Source: Lysinibacillus cavernae
Lineage (GTDB): Bacteria; Bacillota; Bacilli; Bacillales_A; Planococcaceae
Assembly (NCBI RefSeq): GCF_009724685.1
Contig: NZ_WMEF01000014.1
Location: 47,302 to 111,301, forward strand
DNA: 64,000 bases
Direction: 5' to 3'
The notes below the pieces were generated by a model that worked only from the letters and a program-made list of their open reading frames with translations, was not told the origin of the DNA and ran no database searches. Below, piece after piece: positions 7,835 through 17,500 of the stretch. The position numbers were made by a program, and so were the translations under genes. How positions within the stretch are numbered: the stretch's first letter is position 1; the number at the start of each line of letters is the position of its first letter.

Positions 7835-8055
7835 ATAATAACACATCCATTTTTAATCAGCAATCTTTTTGTTTCGTAAGATAATTGAAAATGACTTACT
7901 AATTGGTTAATTCTTGAAACGTTTGCCACCACTTTGTCAGTCCTTTAATGATGGCATATATGTTACTAGTGCGTTCCAAGATTCCTATCACCAATCTAAA
8001 GCAAGTCTATCAACACTGCTAAACATAAACATTGGGTACGTTAATTAAATTTTAA
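7835..8055. other. Intergenic stretch with a possible gene remnant
   Basis: No intact gene. On the minus strand, 7899-8006 is an open run of about 35 codons ending in a stop. Its C-terminal part looks protein-like (SNIYAIIKGLTKWWQTFQEL) but has no start codon or ribosome binding site. It may be the 3' end of a decayed gene or transposase; I do not recognise it. Confidence 0.25.
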
Positions 8056-8087
8056 AGCCAACTCACCTATTTTACTGTAAGTTGGCT
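8056..8087 (-). terminator. Terminator of the YusW-like gene
   Basis: AGCCAACT pairs with AGTTGGCT. On the minus strand it is followed by TTTAAAATTT. It lies nine bases beyond the stop codon. Confidence 0.6.
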
Positions 8088-8095
8088 CACCACAT

Positions 8096-8560
8096 TTATT
8101 TAATCCGTTTAAATTCTTTTTCATTTCCGTCAACAAACTCTACATCAACCTCAATGGATTGATAGTCTTCTTCAATATTAAAGACTTTAATGACTTGATC
8201 AATCACTTCATCATTAGGCGCTGTAGAATCAAAATTCAACTGCTTAAATAACGGCTCTAATTTTGTATAGGCTTCATCACCTTGCAGCCTTACATTTTTT
8301 CGATCATCCTGTAACTTTGCCTCTATTCCTGACTTTTTATCTTCGTATTCTACCTCATAAGACTCCGTTGCAGAGTAATCAACATCTAATGAAAACTCTA
8401 AAAAGTTGAATGTCACTTGGTCAGTGGGCGTATCGCCAGTTTGTTGTGTAGCATTCTGATTTGCTGGTGCGTTAGCAGGCACGTCCTTAACCTCATCCTT
8501 ATTACAGCCATATAGAATGGCCGTCATTAAAGAAACAGCTAATAAAAATTTCAATTTCAT
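8096..8560 (-). CDS. YusW-like lipoprotein
   Basis: Predicted lipoprotein of 154 residues. A signal peptide ends in the lipobox LYGC (Cys about residue 19), then a low-complexity Asn/Ala/Thr linker, then a domain of about 105 residues beginning FNFLEFSLDVDY that resembles the YusW-like family of Bacillales. The function is unknown. I use ATG at 8560 because AAAGGAG lies eight bases upstream; the GTG at 8569 overlaps that site. Its terminator lies at 8056-8087. Confidence 0.7.
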   Translation of the reverse strand: MKLKFLLAVSLMTAILYGCNKDEVKDVPANAPANQNATQQTGDTPTDQVTFNFLEFSLDVDYSATESYEVEYEDKKSGIEAKLQDDRKNVRLQGDEAYTKLEPLFKQLNFDSTAPNDEVIDQVIKVFNIEEDYQSIEVDVEFVDGNEKEFKRIK

Positions 8561-8613
8561 ACTATACACTCCTTTCTGTACATATTATTTCCCCTTTCAG
8601 CTATAAACTAACC

Positions 8614-8651
8614 CAAAAAAGGACATCTCCTACAATGAGGAAATGTCCTTT
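8614..8651 (-). terminator. Terminator of the SLH-domain gene
   Basis: AAAGGACAT pairs with ATGTCCTTT, followed on the minus strand by TTTTTTGGG. It lies just beyond the stop of the gene at 8663. Confidence 0.85.
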
Positions 8652-8662
8652 CAATGATTTAA

Positions 8663-10870
8663 CTAATAATAGAAATTACGATCAACGTTACTTTCTTGAA
8701 TTGCTTTTGCCAAACGGACTGTTGACACAGCCAAATCAGCATAGGACACACTCTTTGTAGCATTAAAGTTATTTTGCTGTGCATCAATCAGACCCATACC
8801 ACTCGCTAACGCAATATAGCCTGTATATGCTGGATCAATAGAAGTTGCATCAGCAAAGTTTAACTTGTAAATATCTTTATACTTTGCAACATTTTCTAGT
8901 TGTAGTATTTTTACAGTCCACACAGCTAGATCTTGGCGAGTTAATGTTTCATCCAATGCGAATTGATTTGCAGGCTGTAAAACGCCCATTTTTACTGCTT
9001 GTTCCACTACACCATACAGTGGATGATTTTTATCGATATTGTTAAAGGATTGCTTTTCTCCATCTCCATTACCGAAATAGCCATATGTTAAAGATTTTAG
9101 TAGAATCTTTAATGCTTCACCCTTTGTTACAGCAGCATCAGCATTAAAGTTTGCTAAATCTTTTACTTCTAGCACATTTTGATTTACAAGATAATTTAAT
9201 TCATTAGCTGCTGTTGGATGTGAAATTACAGGTTTTTCTTTGGTGTCACCTACCTGATACAACCATTCACCAGAAATTGCATCAATCTGATTCTCTAAAC
9301 TACCATTGTAAGTTGGAGCATAGACTAGATCATAATGTTGTTTACCTTCAGTATCTTGTTTAGCATATTGTAGCTGTAATGTAAGTGCCTTACTATAAGC
9401 TTCTTTTGCTTTATCAACCGGGATTACCTGGCCTACGGATGGCCAGTTATCAATTTTAAGTTTATTAATAAACAATGAGCGTAATGATCCATCATAGCCT
9501 ACACCTACGTTGATTTCATCTCCAACAACTGCAATACCATTCACTATACGAGGGAAGGAGAAGTAATAATCTTTACTATATTCATCATATACAGGATCAC
9601 CGATTGGCATTGAATACTCATGTAAATAAGAAGGAGCCCATTGTTTTAAATAATCAACCGCCTTTGCCAATGCAGCCTCCTTAGAGATAGAATTTGTTTT
9701 GTCAGTGTTTGTAAAATCTCTCTTTAGATCGTGGTACTGCACGATTTCGCCTGTTGCCTTATTAATTTCAAAAGAGGAACCAGAACCACCATTATTGTAC
9801 ATATACGTATAATTAATAGTATAAATCGTCTCACCATTGTCATTTTCTCGTTCATCAACCATCTCAATAGTGAGCTTCGCTTTGTCTTCATCAACCTTTA
9901 ATAAAGTTTTCGCAAGCTCTTCGGCTTCAGCTGCTGTCATACCGCTTTTTCTAGGTGGCAATGGCTGTGATGAAATTTTTTCAGCACTTTTCGTCTTTGG
10001 AACTTGTGCAGAAAAACCATTCGTTGTTTGCCACTGCCCAGTTAAAGCATGTACACCATTAAATCCTGTGACTGGCATATAGACTAATTTCATCTTACGT
10101 TGATCGGTAGAATAATCAACATAATAACGAAGTTCAACTGCTAGGTTGTCACGTACTTGTGCAACAATTTCTTCCTCGCTCTTTTTCTGATTTAAACTAT
10201 CAAAGGTAGCTTTACTAATAGATTCTGTATTGCGGTACATTCCTGTTATTTCTCCATTAGCAAGAACTTCAATAGAAATACTTTGGTCACCAATAAGCAC
10301 ATTATTATACGTTGGTGAATAAACAAAGGAATAGGTAATTGGTTGTGATAATGGTCGATTTATTTGCATGTTATAATTGAAACCATCATCACGGAGTTTA
10401 TAGTTCTCTGTATTCTCAAATTTTTTCAGGAAATCTTGTGCAATTTTTTTCGCTTCATTCTCTAAATATTTTGCTGGATATACTGCTTCTGCGATATCAG
10501 CTGGCTGATAATGGAAGTTTTCTAACTCTAAATCTTCTCCCTTAAATGTAAAACCACCATAAACATCCTTACCATTCACTGTTTTATGGAAGTTTAGATC
10601 ATAACGGACAGTTGTGTCTTCTCTATAGAAATGACCACCCCCAGAATTAAATTCATTATCAGCAACAAAATTGAACTCTTCAGGGAATAGTGCACGTAAC
10701 TTTTTAATTAGCATACTTTTTGTAACTTTTATCTCTGAAGCAGCTAACTGTATTTCAATACGCTCTGAAGGTTCTTTAGCATTTGCTGAAGCTTGCGAAA
10801 TAGGGGCTAGAACCCCAACAGAAAATGCTGTCGTCGTCAAAATAATACCTAAATTTTTAAACTTACCCAA
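8663..10870 (-). CDS. Secreted YcdB/YcdC-repeat protein with C-terminal SLH domains
   Basis: Cell-surface protein of 735 residues. The signal peptide (1-30) ends ASANA. Residues about 40-560 hold repeated PepSY-like/YcdB blocks recurring as SxxxAEELAKTLL, GxxVYDEYSKDYYFSFPR and YDLVYAPTYNG. Residues about 570-735 hold two to three S-layer-homology motifs, including AAVTKGEALKILL, LTRQDLAVWTVKIL and VSYADLAVSTVRLA. SLH domains dock onto pyruvylated wall polymer, so it is wall-attached. PepSY-like blocks often inhibit or chaperone proteases, but no catalytic motif is visible. It is a single-gene unit with its own terminator. The function is unknown. Confidence 0.85.
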   Translation of the reverse strand: MGKFKNLGIILTTTAFSVGVLAPISQASANAKEPSERIEIQLAASEIKVTKSMLIKKLRALFPEEFNFVADNEFNSGGGHFYREDTTVRYDLNFHKTVNGKDVYGGFTFKGEDLELENFHYQPADIAEAVYPAKYLENEAKKIAQDFLKKFENTENYKLRDDGFNYNMQINRPLSQPITYSFVYSPTYNNVLIGDQSISIEVLANGEITGMYRNTESISKATFDSLNQKKSEEEIVAQVRDNLAVELRYYVDYSTDQRKMKLVYMPVTGFNGVHALTGQWQTTNGFSAQVPKTKSAEKISSQPLPPRKSGMTAAEAEELAKTLLKVDEDKAKLTIEMVDERENDNGETIYTINYTYMYNNGGSGSSFEINKATGEIVQYHDLKRDFTNTDKTNSISKEAALAKAVDYLKQWAPSYLHEYSMPIGDPVYDEYSKDYYFSFPRIVNGIAVVGDEINVGVGYDGSLRSLFINKLKIDNWPSVGQVIPVDKAKEAYSKALTLQLQYAKQDTEGKQHYDLVYAPTYNGSLENQIDAISGEWLYQVGDTKEKPVISHPTAANELNYLVNQNVLEVKDLANFNADAAVTKGEALKILLKSLTYGYFGNGDGEKQSFNNIDKNHPLYGVVEQAVKMGVLQPANQFALDETLTRQDLAVWTVKILQLENVAKYKDIYKLNFADATSIDPAYTGYIALASGMGLIDAQQNNFNATKSVSYADLAVSTVRLAKAIQESNVDRNFYY

Positions 10871-10998
10871 AATATCCCTCCTAAAATATTATTTACCAGA
10901 GTTATAATATACTTTACCATAATTAGATATATAATTTACAGAAAATTACCATTTTAAAGAAAAATAGATTGGGTAATCCTCACTTTTTCTTCCTCTTC

Positions 10999-12288
10999 TC
11001 ACTTCTTCACCACATCAAAATTGGCACCAATTAATACCCAATTCTGAGGGAATGGTAGCCCCAACTTCCAATAGCCAATACCACGCAAATTGTATTGTTT
11101 AATAAGGTTGAATTTCGCTTGAATTGATCTAGCATCTTCAAACCACACCATATGTGCTCTACCTTGTTCATCATAGTATTCAAAAAATGGTGCTTGGGCT
11201 CTCCCATCAAACTGAATCGCTGCATTATAACGTTTAGCAATTTCAATGGCCCTTTGTGGACTAAGTGCTTCTGCATATGGTCCACCCTGTACAAAAGGTA
11301 ATGTCCAATCATAGCCATATAAATTTTGTCCCAACATAATCTTACTTGCAGGCATTTCGCTAATGGCATATTTTACAACTGCCTCTACTTCTGGTAGAGG
11401 TGAAACGGCCATTGGTGGACCTGCAGAATATCCCCATTCATAGGTCATCAGTAAAACAAAGTCTACTATTTCTCCATGTGCCTTATAATCATGTGCAGCC
11501 GTCCATGGACCCCGCTCACTGGCACTTGTTTTTGGAGCTAATGCTGTGGACACTGTATATCCTTGAGCATGAAATTTTTCAACAGCTCTTCTTAAAAAAT
11601 TATTATAGGCTTGTCGCTGATCAGCTGGTAGATTTTCGAAGTCAAAGTGGATATCTTTGACGTCCCCCAGTCGCTTTGCTTCTGCAAGAATATTATCAAA
11701 GAGTAAATCCTGAACAGCAATACTTTGAAAAATATCTCTTGCTAATTCTCCACTAAAACTAAAATTCTCCAGATTAGAAACGACCATAGCAAGAGATGCT
11801 CCAGTATCATCTGCAATTTGTGTCACACCTTGACTTGGTGGTCTCTTTAGAGTTCCATCCCTTCTTGCCTCATAGCTAAATAAAGCCAAATATGTTAAAT
11901 ATGGACCCGCTTCCCTCGCCTGCTCCAATAGCGCATCACTAACAGATGTCCCTCTCGGCTCTAGATATGCTAAGGTTTCAGCCTTTGTTTTTGGCGGTTG
12001 AGGAATATACAATCTCATCCCAACAGCTAATGGCTGATTCGGATTAATACCATTTACTTGAGCAAGCGTTAGATAATTAATACCGAAGCGTTGTCCGATA
12101 GACCATAAACTATCTCCTGGCTGTACATAATAAAAGCTCCCGACAATTGGAATTACAAGAGCTTGCCCTACAACTAAACGATTTGGCTCTGGTATTTGAT
12201 TGGCATCTACAATACTCTGAACCGTAGTCCCATACGCCTGCGCAATACCCCATAAAGACTCGCCAGCCCGTACAACATGTATTTGAAT
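10999..12288 (-). CDS. LysM-LysM-GH18 hydrolase, SleL/YaaH-like, with apparent ATT start
   Basis: Spore cortex-type N-acetylglucosaminidase of about 429 residues. Two LysM modules come first (about 2-46, VVRAGESLWGIAQAYG; about 50-95, VQPGDSLWSIGQRFG). A GH18 domain follows with catalytic DIHFDFENLP. No in-frame ATG, GTG or TTG exists between the TGA at 12340-12342 and the end of LysM 2; the first ATG (12018) would delete both LysM modules. A strong AAGGAGG sits seven bases before ATT (12286-12288) and four before ATC (12289-12291). I take ATT as the start. SleL enzymes degrade cortex fragments during germination; that role is inferred by family. Confidence 0.85.
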   Translation of the reverse strand: MQIHVVRAGESLWGIAQAYGTTVQSIVDANQIPEPNRLVVGQALVIPIVGSFYYVQPGDSLWSIGQRFGINYLTLAQVNGINPNQPLAVGMRLYIPQPPKTKAETLAYLEPRGTSVSDALLEQAREAGPYLTYLALFSYEARRDGTLKRPPSQGVTQIADDTGASLAMVVSNLENFSFSGELARDIFQSIAVQDLLFDNILAEAKRLGDVKDIHFDFENLPADQRQAYNNFLRRAVEKFHAQGYTVSTALAPKTSASERGPWTAAHDYKAHGEIVDFVLLMTYEWGYSAGPPMAVSPLPEVEAVVKYAISEMPASKIMLGQNLYGYDWTLPFVQGGPYAEALSPQRAIEIAKRYNAAIQFDGRAQAPFFEYYDEQGRAHMVWFEDARSIQAKFNLIKQYNLRGIGYWKLGLPFPQNWVLIGANFDVVKK

Positions 12289-12373
12289 GATTTTGCCTCC
12301 TTCTAGCTTGATAAAATCATACCTATAAAGCTTATGAAATCAGAAAAGAAAAGATGTCTTTCAACAACTCCAC

Positions 12374-12407
12374 AAAAAAATCCATCGCTCTTATAGCGAA
12401 TGGATTT
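12374..12407 (-). terminator. Terminator of the ECF sigma operon
   Basis: AATCCATTCGCT, four-base loop, GAGCGATGGATT, then TTTTTTT on the minus strand. It overlaps the stop codon of the last gene in the operon. Confidence 0.85.
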
Positions 12408-12945
12408 TAGGTTTGTTCATTTTCTGTTCATCTCTCTGACTCGCTCTACAATAGTTCATGAATAATATGAAAGCAAATAATTGTAATAGTGAGCCAATAA
12501 AATTAACCGTTTTTTGTATGTGTGCATCAATATTGATGGCAAAAGCATGGAAAACAAATCCACATAGCATACATGCCATAAAGATTTGATAGGTTTTAAA
12601 GGTTTTCGATTCTAGAGGTTTTTCTTGATGAATATGCAGCAATAACTGAAAAAGGTAATACATAAAAACGATTAATAGGAACTGTATAAACTGTATTCCT
12701 ATCTCCCAAAAAGTCTTAACTCCAAGCCATTGAGTTAATTCCAGAATAAAGGATACTACGATTAAAATAATGGCAAAATTCTTCGACCAACGCTTTAAGT
12801 TGTGAAAGGATGGTAATAAGTAAATGCCATATGCGAAGAATAGATAGCCCATAAAATCTGGTAAAATATCTGGTATACCAAAAAAGCTTAGATCTAGAAA
12901 TACAAAACACAATCCATTGGATAATTGTGCATAAGGATTTTTCAT
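12391..12945 (-). CDS. Unknown integral membrane protein of the ECF sigma operon
   Basis: Protein of 184 residues with about five to six hydrophobic helices, including IPDILPDFMGYLFFAYGIYL near residue 25-45, IILIVVSFILEL and FIGSLLQLFAFILF. No enzymatic motif is visible. It is the third gene of a tightly overlapping operon (4-base overlap with the gene upstream) under an ECF sigma factor. It may belong to the sigma-factor sensing apparatus or be a target. I do not recognise the family. Confidence 0.7.
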   Translation of the reverse strand: MKNPYAQLSNGLCFVFLDLSFFGIPDILPDFMGYLFFAYGIYLLPSFHNLKRWSKNFAIILIVVSFILELTQWLGVKTFWEIGIQFIQFLLIVFMYYLFQLLLHIHQEKPLESKTFKTYQIFMACMLCGFVFHAFAINIDAHIQKTVNFIGSLLQLFAFILFMNYCRASQRDEQKMNKPKIHSL

Positions 12946-13472
12946 TGTCCTTCCTCCTCGCCATCCTGTTGTTGGTCTTGTTTCATCATTAATGGATTCA
13001 CAATTTCATTATCAAAGGTTTCATTATAACCTGATTGTTCAATTGAATCTTCTTTGTGATCATGCTCTGCATAGATTAGATTCCCTACCCATGCTATAAA
13101 TGACAATGAAAATGTCAAATAAACGAGTCTGCCCTTGGTAAAGCCCTTAAAGTATATAAACGAAATAAATAAGGACAAGCAAAACATAAGAACGATACAC
13201 ATCGTAGTTTCCAAATATTTCTCCTTATCACTTATTAACTGAGCTGCATGTTTTAATCCAATCGATTGTCCTGTGGTCACCATCACTAGAAATACGAAAA
13301 CAGAAAGTGTGACTGGAATGGTGAGGATTGTTGCCAATGAAGAACTATTGGTTGTATTGTGCTGACGTTTTATGAGTTTTTGCCGTAATTCGGATGAAAA
13401 CTCCCGATTAGGATCTATATCAGAACGACTTTTTAACTTCTTCAATAAATCATTATAATGTTGCTCCATCAA
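12942..13472 (-). CDS. Putative membrane anti-sigma factor
   Basis: Protein of 176 residues. A charged cytosolic N-terminus of about 40 residues (MEQHYNDLLKKLKSRSDIDP) precedes three membrane segments (about 44-66, 87-108, 115-134) and an acidic Gln-rich tail. The start overlaps the sigma gene stop by 4 bases. A charged N-terminus plus membrane anchor directly behind an ECF sigma gene is the usual anti-sigma layout. No zinc-binding HxxxCxxC motif is present, so it is not a ZAS-type factor. The role is inferred from context. Confidence 0.6.
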   Translation of the reverse strand: MMEQHYNDLLKKLKSRSDIDPNREFSSELRQKLIKRQHNTTNSSSLATILTIPVTLSVFVFLVMVTTGQSIGLKHAAQLISDKEKYLETTMCIVLMFCLSLFISFIYFKGFTKGRLVYLTFSLSFIAWVGNLIYAEHDHKEDSIEQSGYNETFDNEIVNPLMMKQDQQQDGEEEGQ

Positions 13473-13978
13473 TTATCCCTCCCCACTTTTTTCCGAAGCC
13501 TTGTCATCGCTCGGTGAAAATCAACACGCACCTTCACTTCAGAAATTCCCAATATTTCTGCTGTTTCTTGAATAGTGAAATCCTTTAGCATTCGGCAAAT
13601 GATAATAGTTCTATCATGGGCTTTTAACGTCATTAATGCCCCCTGGATTATTCGCCATTGTTCATGTTGTTCAACAATTTCCAAAGGCTTCTGAACTTCT
13701 TTCAAATTAGGCTGCCATTTGAGTTTCTCTAGTAAAAGACGCTTTATTTTTTGCTTTCTATGTATATCTACTGCAGTATTGCGAGCAATAGATAAAATCC
13801 AAGTTTTCACTTTTTCTTCATTCTTCAGATTATCTAATTGCTTAAGTATCTTGAAGAATGTTTCTTGTGTAATATCCTCTGCTTCTTCTCTACTATTTGT
13901 ATAATAAAGCGCAAAATGATACACATCGCGTTGATATTTATCGTACAAATGTTCTATTTTTGACATATCCTTTGGCAA
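13469..13978 (-). CDS. ECF-type RNA polymerase sigma factor
   Basis: Sigma-70 family protein of 169 residues with only regions 2 and 4. Region 2: YYTNSREEAEDITQETFFKI near 25-45, plus KVKTWILSIARNTAVDI. Region 4: TIQETAEILGISEVKVRVDF near 134-153. The start is TTG, five bases after GGGGTGA; the internal ATG at 13966 has a poorly spaced site. A possible ECF promoter lies just upstream, which would make it autoregulated. The regulon and signal are unknown. Confidence 0.88.
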   Translation of the reverse strand: MPKDMSKIEHLYDKYQRDVYHFALYYTNSREEAEDITQETFFKILKQLDNLKNEEKVKTWILSIARNTAVDIHRKQKIKRLLLEKLKWQPNLKEVQKPLEIVEQHEQWRIIQGALMTLKAHDRTIIICRMLKDFTIQETAEILGISEVKVRVDFHRAMTRLRKKVGRDN

Positions 13979-14009
13979 AGCTTCACCCCACTTTCTACCT
14001 TACAAATAA

Positions 14010-14035
14010 GTCGCAGCTCGCTACTTTTTGTTACA
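14010..14035 (-). promoter_or_regulatory. Possible autoregulated ECF sigma promoter
   Basis: On the minus strand TGTAAC (-35) and CGAC (-10) are separated by 16 bases, close to the Bacillus ECF pattern TGAAAC-N16-CGTC. It lies about 32 bases before the sigma-factor start. Confidence 0.4.
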
Positions 14036-14132
14036 CTTTTCCCAAAATATTTTACGTAACTAGCGTCATATGCCTTATTCTTTTAATTGTTTCCACTCTT
14101 GTATAATGAAATTAATGTAAGGAGGTGTTAGA

Positions 14133-14552
14133 TTGCGTTTATTTTACCAACAAAAAGTAATCGGTAAGAAATCTCGTAAGCTTCAAAAAGTCCCATTTTC
14201 TATCGACGAGCCTGTCATGAATTTACAGGATTTACTAATTCAGCTTGTGACACAAGAGGTACAACAATATAACGATAAAATGGTAGCTATGCCACTTCAT
14301 CTTTGTTTAACAGATCAGCAATTAGAAGACGCTGCCCAGTATGGCAAAATACATTTTGGAGAGAAAAAAAGCGACTCTTTACAGTCAGTTGACCGAGCTA
14401 TCTCTACAATGCTTCAAGCTTTTAAAGACGAGCTGTTCTTAGTTCTTCAAAATGAGGAGTCGTTAGATTCGCTTACTACACCATTAACCATACAGGAAAA
14501 CGATGTTTTTACATTTATTAAACTAACAATGCTTGCAGGACGCATTTGGTAA
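14133..14552 (+). CDS. Unknown 139-residue partner of the DUF4132-type protein
   Basis: Small soluble protein with no signal peptide or membrane segment and no motif I recognise. It has a basic N-terminus (KKSRKLQKV) and a helical Gln/Leu-rich middle. The start is TTG after AAGGAGGTG. The stop lies 13 bases before the giant gene, whose ribosome binding site begins right after this stop, so the two are cotranscribed and probably act together. Confidence 0.7.
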   Translation: MRLFYQQKVIGKKSRKLQKVPFSIDEPVMNLQDLLIQLVTQEVQQYNDKMVAMPLHLCLTDQQLEDAAQYGKIHFGEKKSDSLQSVDRAISTMLQAFKDELFLVLQNEESLDSLTTPLTIQENDVFTFIKLTMLAGRIW

Positions 14553-14565
14553 GGAGGGATTTTTT

Positions 14566-17500
14566 ATGACACTTTCACATGAACAAAAAACAAATTTTCA
14601 AAGTAAAATCGATACCGCACCAACAGCTATACAGCCACTAGCAACTGCATTACTAAAATATATGGACAATCGAGATTATGAAATTGAACAGCTAATAACT
14701 GCGCACAAAAACGAATCGCTTGAAGAGTTATTTAACGGGCCATTATTTGAAATTCTCACATTATTCTCTTCACAGGAACGTGCATTCAAGATTAAGAAAC
14801 TAGCATTACGTTTTGATGCTACGATGTTCCAAACTGGTGTTTTACGACGATCATTTCGTTCAGCTCAACCCGTCCAAGACCATCTATTTCAATGCTTACA
14901 ATTAATAGAGGAAATGCTGACATTTGAGGAAATTGATCTGCAGGAGTTATTGGTTAACCATAGTCAATATGAGCATGGTACTTATCCAAACTATAGCTCC
15001 TATGTGATGAAAAATGAAAATGTAAAAGTAATGGGCTTTCATGTCTTTGAGCAGCTACTTGCTGAAGAACTATCCTTAGAAAATCCTTCAATTGAGGAGG
15101 CAGTGGAGAGCATTTTATTTGATGAGCATCATAGTAGCTTTTTTGGTCATCCACTAATTCGTGGCATTTTCAAATCAAACAATAGCCGTATGCATGAAGC
15201 TCTTGGCAAATTATTGGTAGCAGCTGCACGTCAAGAGGGGCTACGACAAGCGATTGTAGAAAATATTGACCATGGCAATCTTGATGCACAAGTCAAAATG
15301 ATGAAGCTTATTCAAGAACATCAACTAACACGCTTCTCCTCCGTAATCCGAGCAGTCGATACGTGGATGGGACTTGGCTATAATAGCTTTGAAAATCAAA
15401 AAGTAACTGAGGAAATTTTGGCTTTAGCCATTCAAGCTATCGAAGAGGACAACTTTGTCGGGCAGCTTCTAAAAAGTGAACGTACAATTGATATTTACGT
15501 TGCATTATGGGCGACTTCTACAAAGGACTATACGAGACTAGATGGAATACTTACAGAACTCTTAAAGCGCGACAAACATATACAACTTACAACGCTTGCC
15601 TTTTTGAAAAATTTATCTAAAACCTCCTTTACAGCGCCATTTGTGAAGGATTTAATTTTAACGACGAAAGATATCGAGTTGTTTGCCTTTGCATGGGGCA
15701 ATTTCCTCTATGCAAATCACTATATTAATAGCGAATATGCTAGCGATAACGAATGGGATAAAAACCTTCAAAGTTTCATGGAAGAAAACGCACAGCTACA
15801 AGGCATTGAATATCTTTTATTTGAACAGCTTGACTGGGCAAAGAATGAAATCACTAAAGATGGCTTAATCATCACAGGAAAACCCTTATCCTTTGTCTAT
15901 GTACATTTGTCATTTGAAGACTTAATTTCAACACAAATTATTTTGGCCCATCATGTACAAGACGAGGCTTTATTCCAACGAATTATTGCACAGGCAGATT
16001 CCTACTCACCATCAAGTAGAATCGGCTTACTGAATATTTATTGTCTTGACCCAATTACACAAGGTCAACGTGAATTTCTATTTAATTCTTTACGAGATCG
16101 AAGCTCGATTAATCGTTCTCTTGCTTTAAAGAAAATCCATTCTCTAACACCAACCGAAGAAGAAATAGCAAAAATTGAAGATCTTTTAGCAAATAAATCA
16201 GGGGCTCTTCGTAAAGAGGCGATTTCGCTTTTGAAAGTTCAGCCACAGGACCATATATTGCGAAGTGCTGAAAAGCTAATAAAAGACAGTAAGCAGTTAA
16301 AGAGGCTTGGAGGGCTCGAATTATTGTTAGAAGCCTCTAAGGAATGCGACTTAGCTAGTGAACAAGTTATTGCCTTATGCGCCTTACTACCAAAAGTAAC
16401 AAAAAATGAACAAGTACTGTTAGATCAATTAGTAGCAAGGGATGTCCCAGAGTATAACGAGGACAACGGCTTTGGCTTATATACGCCGCACCCCCCTATT
16501 CAATACGATAGCATCGTCGATGGATCCGTTAAAATGAATGGTGAAGAACCTTGGCAGCAGCTTGTTCCGTTATATGTACAGACACCTACGCCATTTGAAA
16601 AATTCTTTCAATATGATATTGAAAATCTATTATCAAAGCTTGAGCAACTCATTCAAATACTTGATAAGCATGCTGAATTTGAGTACGAGACATATCAATG
16701 GAATGACACACCCATCGCCACTACCTTGGGGCAAAAATATAGTATTATGGCATCTAAAACGGACAGGCAGCGACATGCTAGTTTGGATGTTTACCCTATT
16801 CCAGAAGAAATTGTTCAATGGATCAAGATATCATTAGTTAGCAATGAGGACTTAGCCTATTTTAACTTTTATAATAATCTATCAGAATACCCTGCTGCTC
16901 ATGATCTTTCAGATGCAGCCCATACGCTTATTGAACCTTTTTTCCAATATGCAAAAATCAAAGCACATGTTGCCCAATTTAATTCCTTGAAATATCACGA
17001 TACGCTTCAACAAATTTTTTCGGTCCTATCGCAAGATATCGAAAATATTTCTGGCGAGACAGCGTTGCATAAAGAAGCATGCTCATTACTTGAAAAGCAT
17101 GCACCTGAATTTAATAGCTTTGAACAGGCAATTGGTATAATGCTTCAGCTATTCAATCAAATCCCTGCCGATCGATGGCAAATTAATGTTAGAGATAAAG
17201 GTTATTATTACTATTCTTCTACGTCTACAATTATTGATTTAGATATTATCGAGACATTTGTTGATCGATGCTGGTCTGATTATTCAACTTATGGTGAATA
17301 CGTCAAAATGCTAGCCATTAACGAAGAGCTAACAAAGCGCATGCAAAAAGAAAACTATAGCCCAAATCTATACAATTTATCTATGTTCCAATATTTAGAT
17401 GCAATGAAAGCTGGCTTATTGACACAGGATCATTTATTTGAAGCAATATTTACAAATACACTTGCTTCAGAAATTTTTAATGAGCCAAATAAATTAGTAG

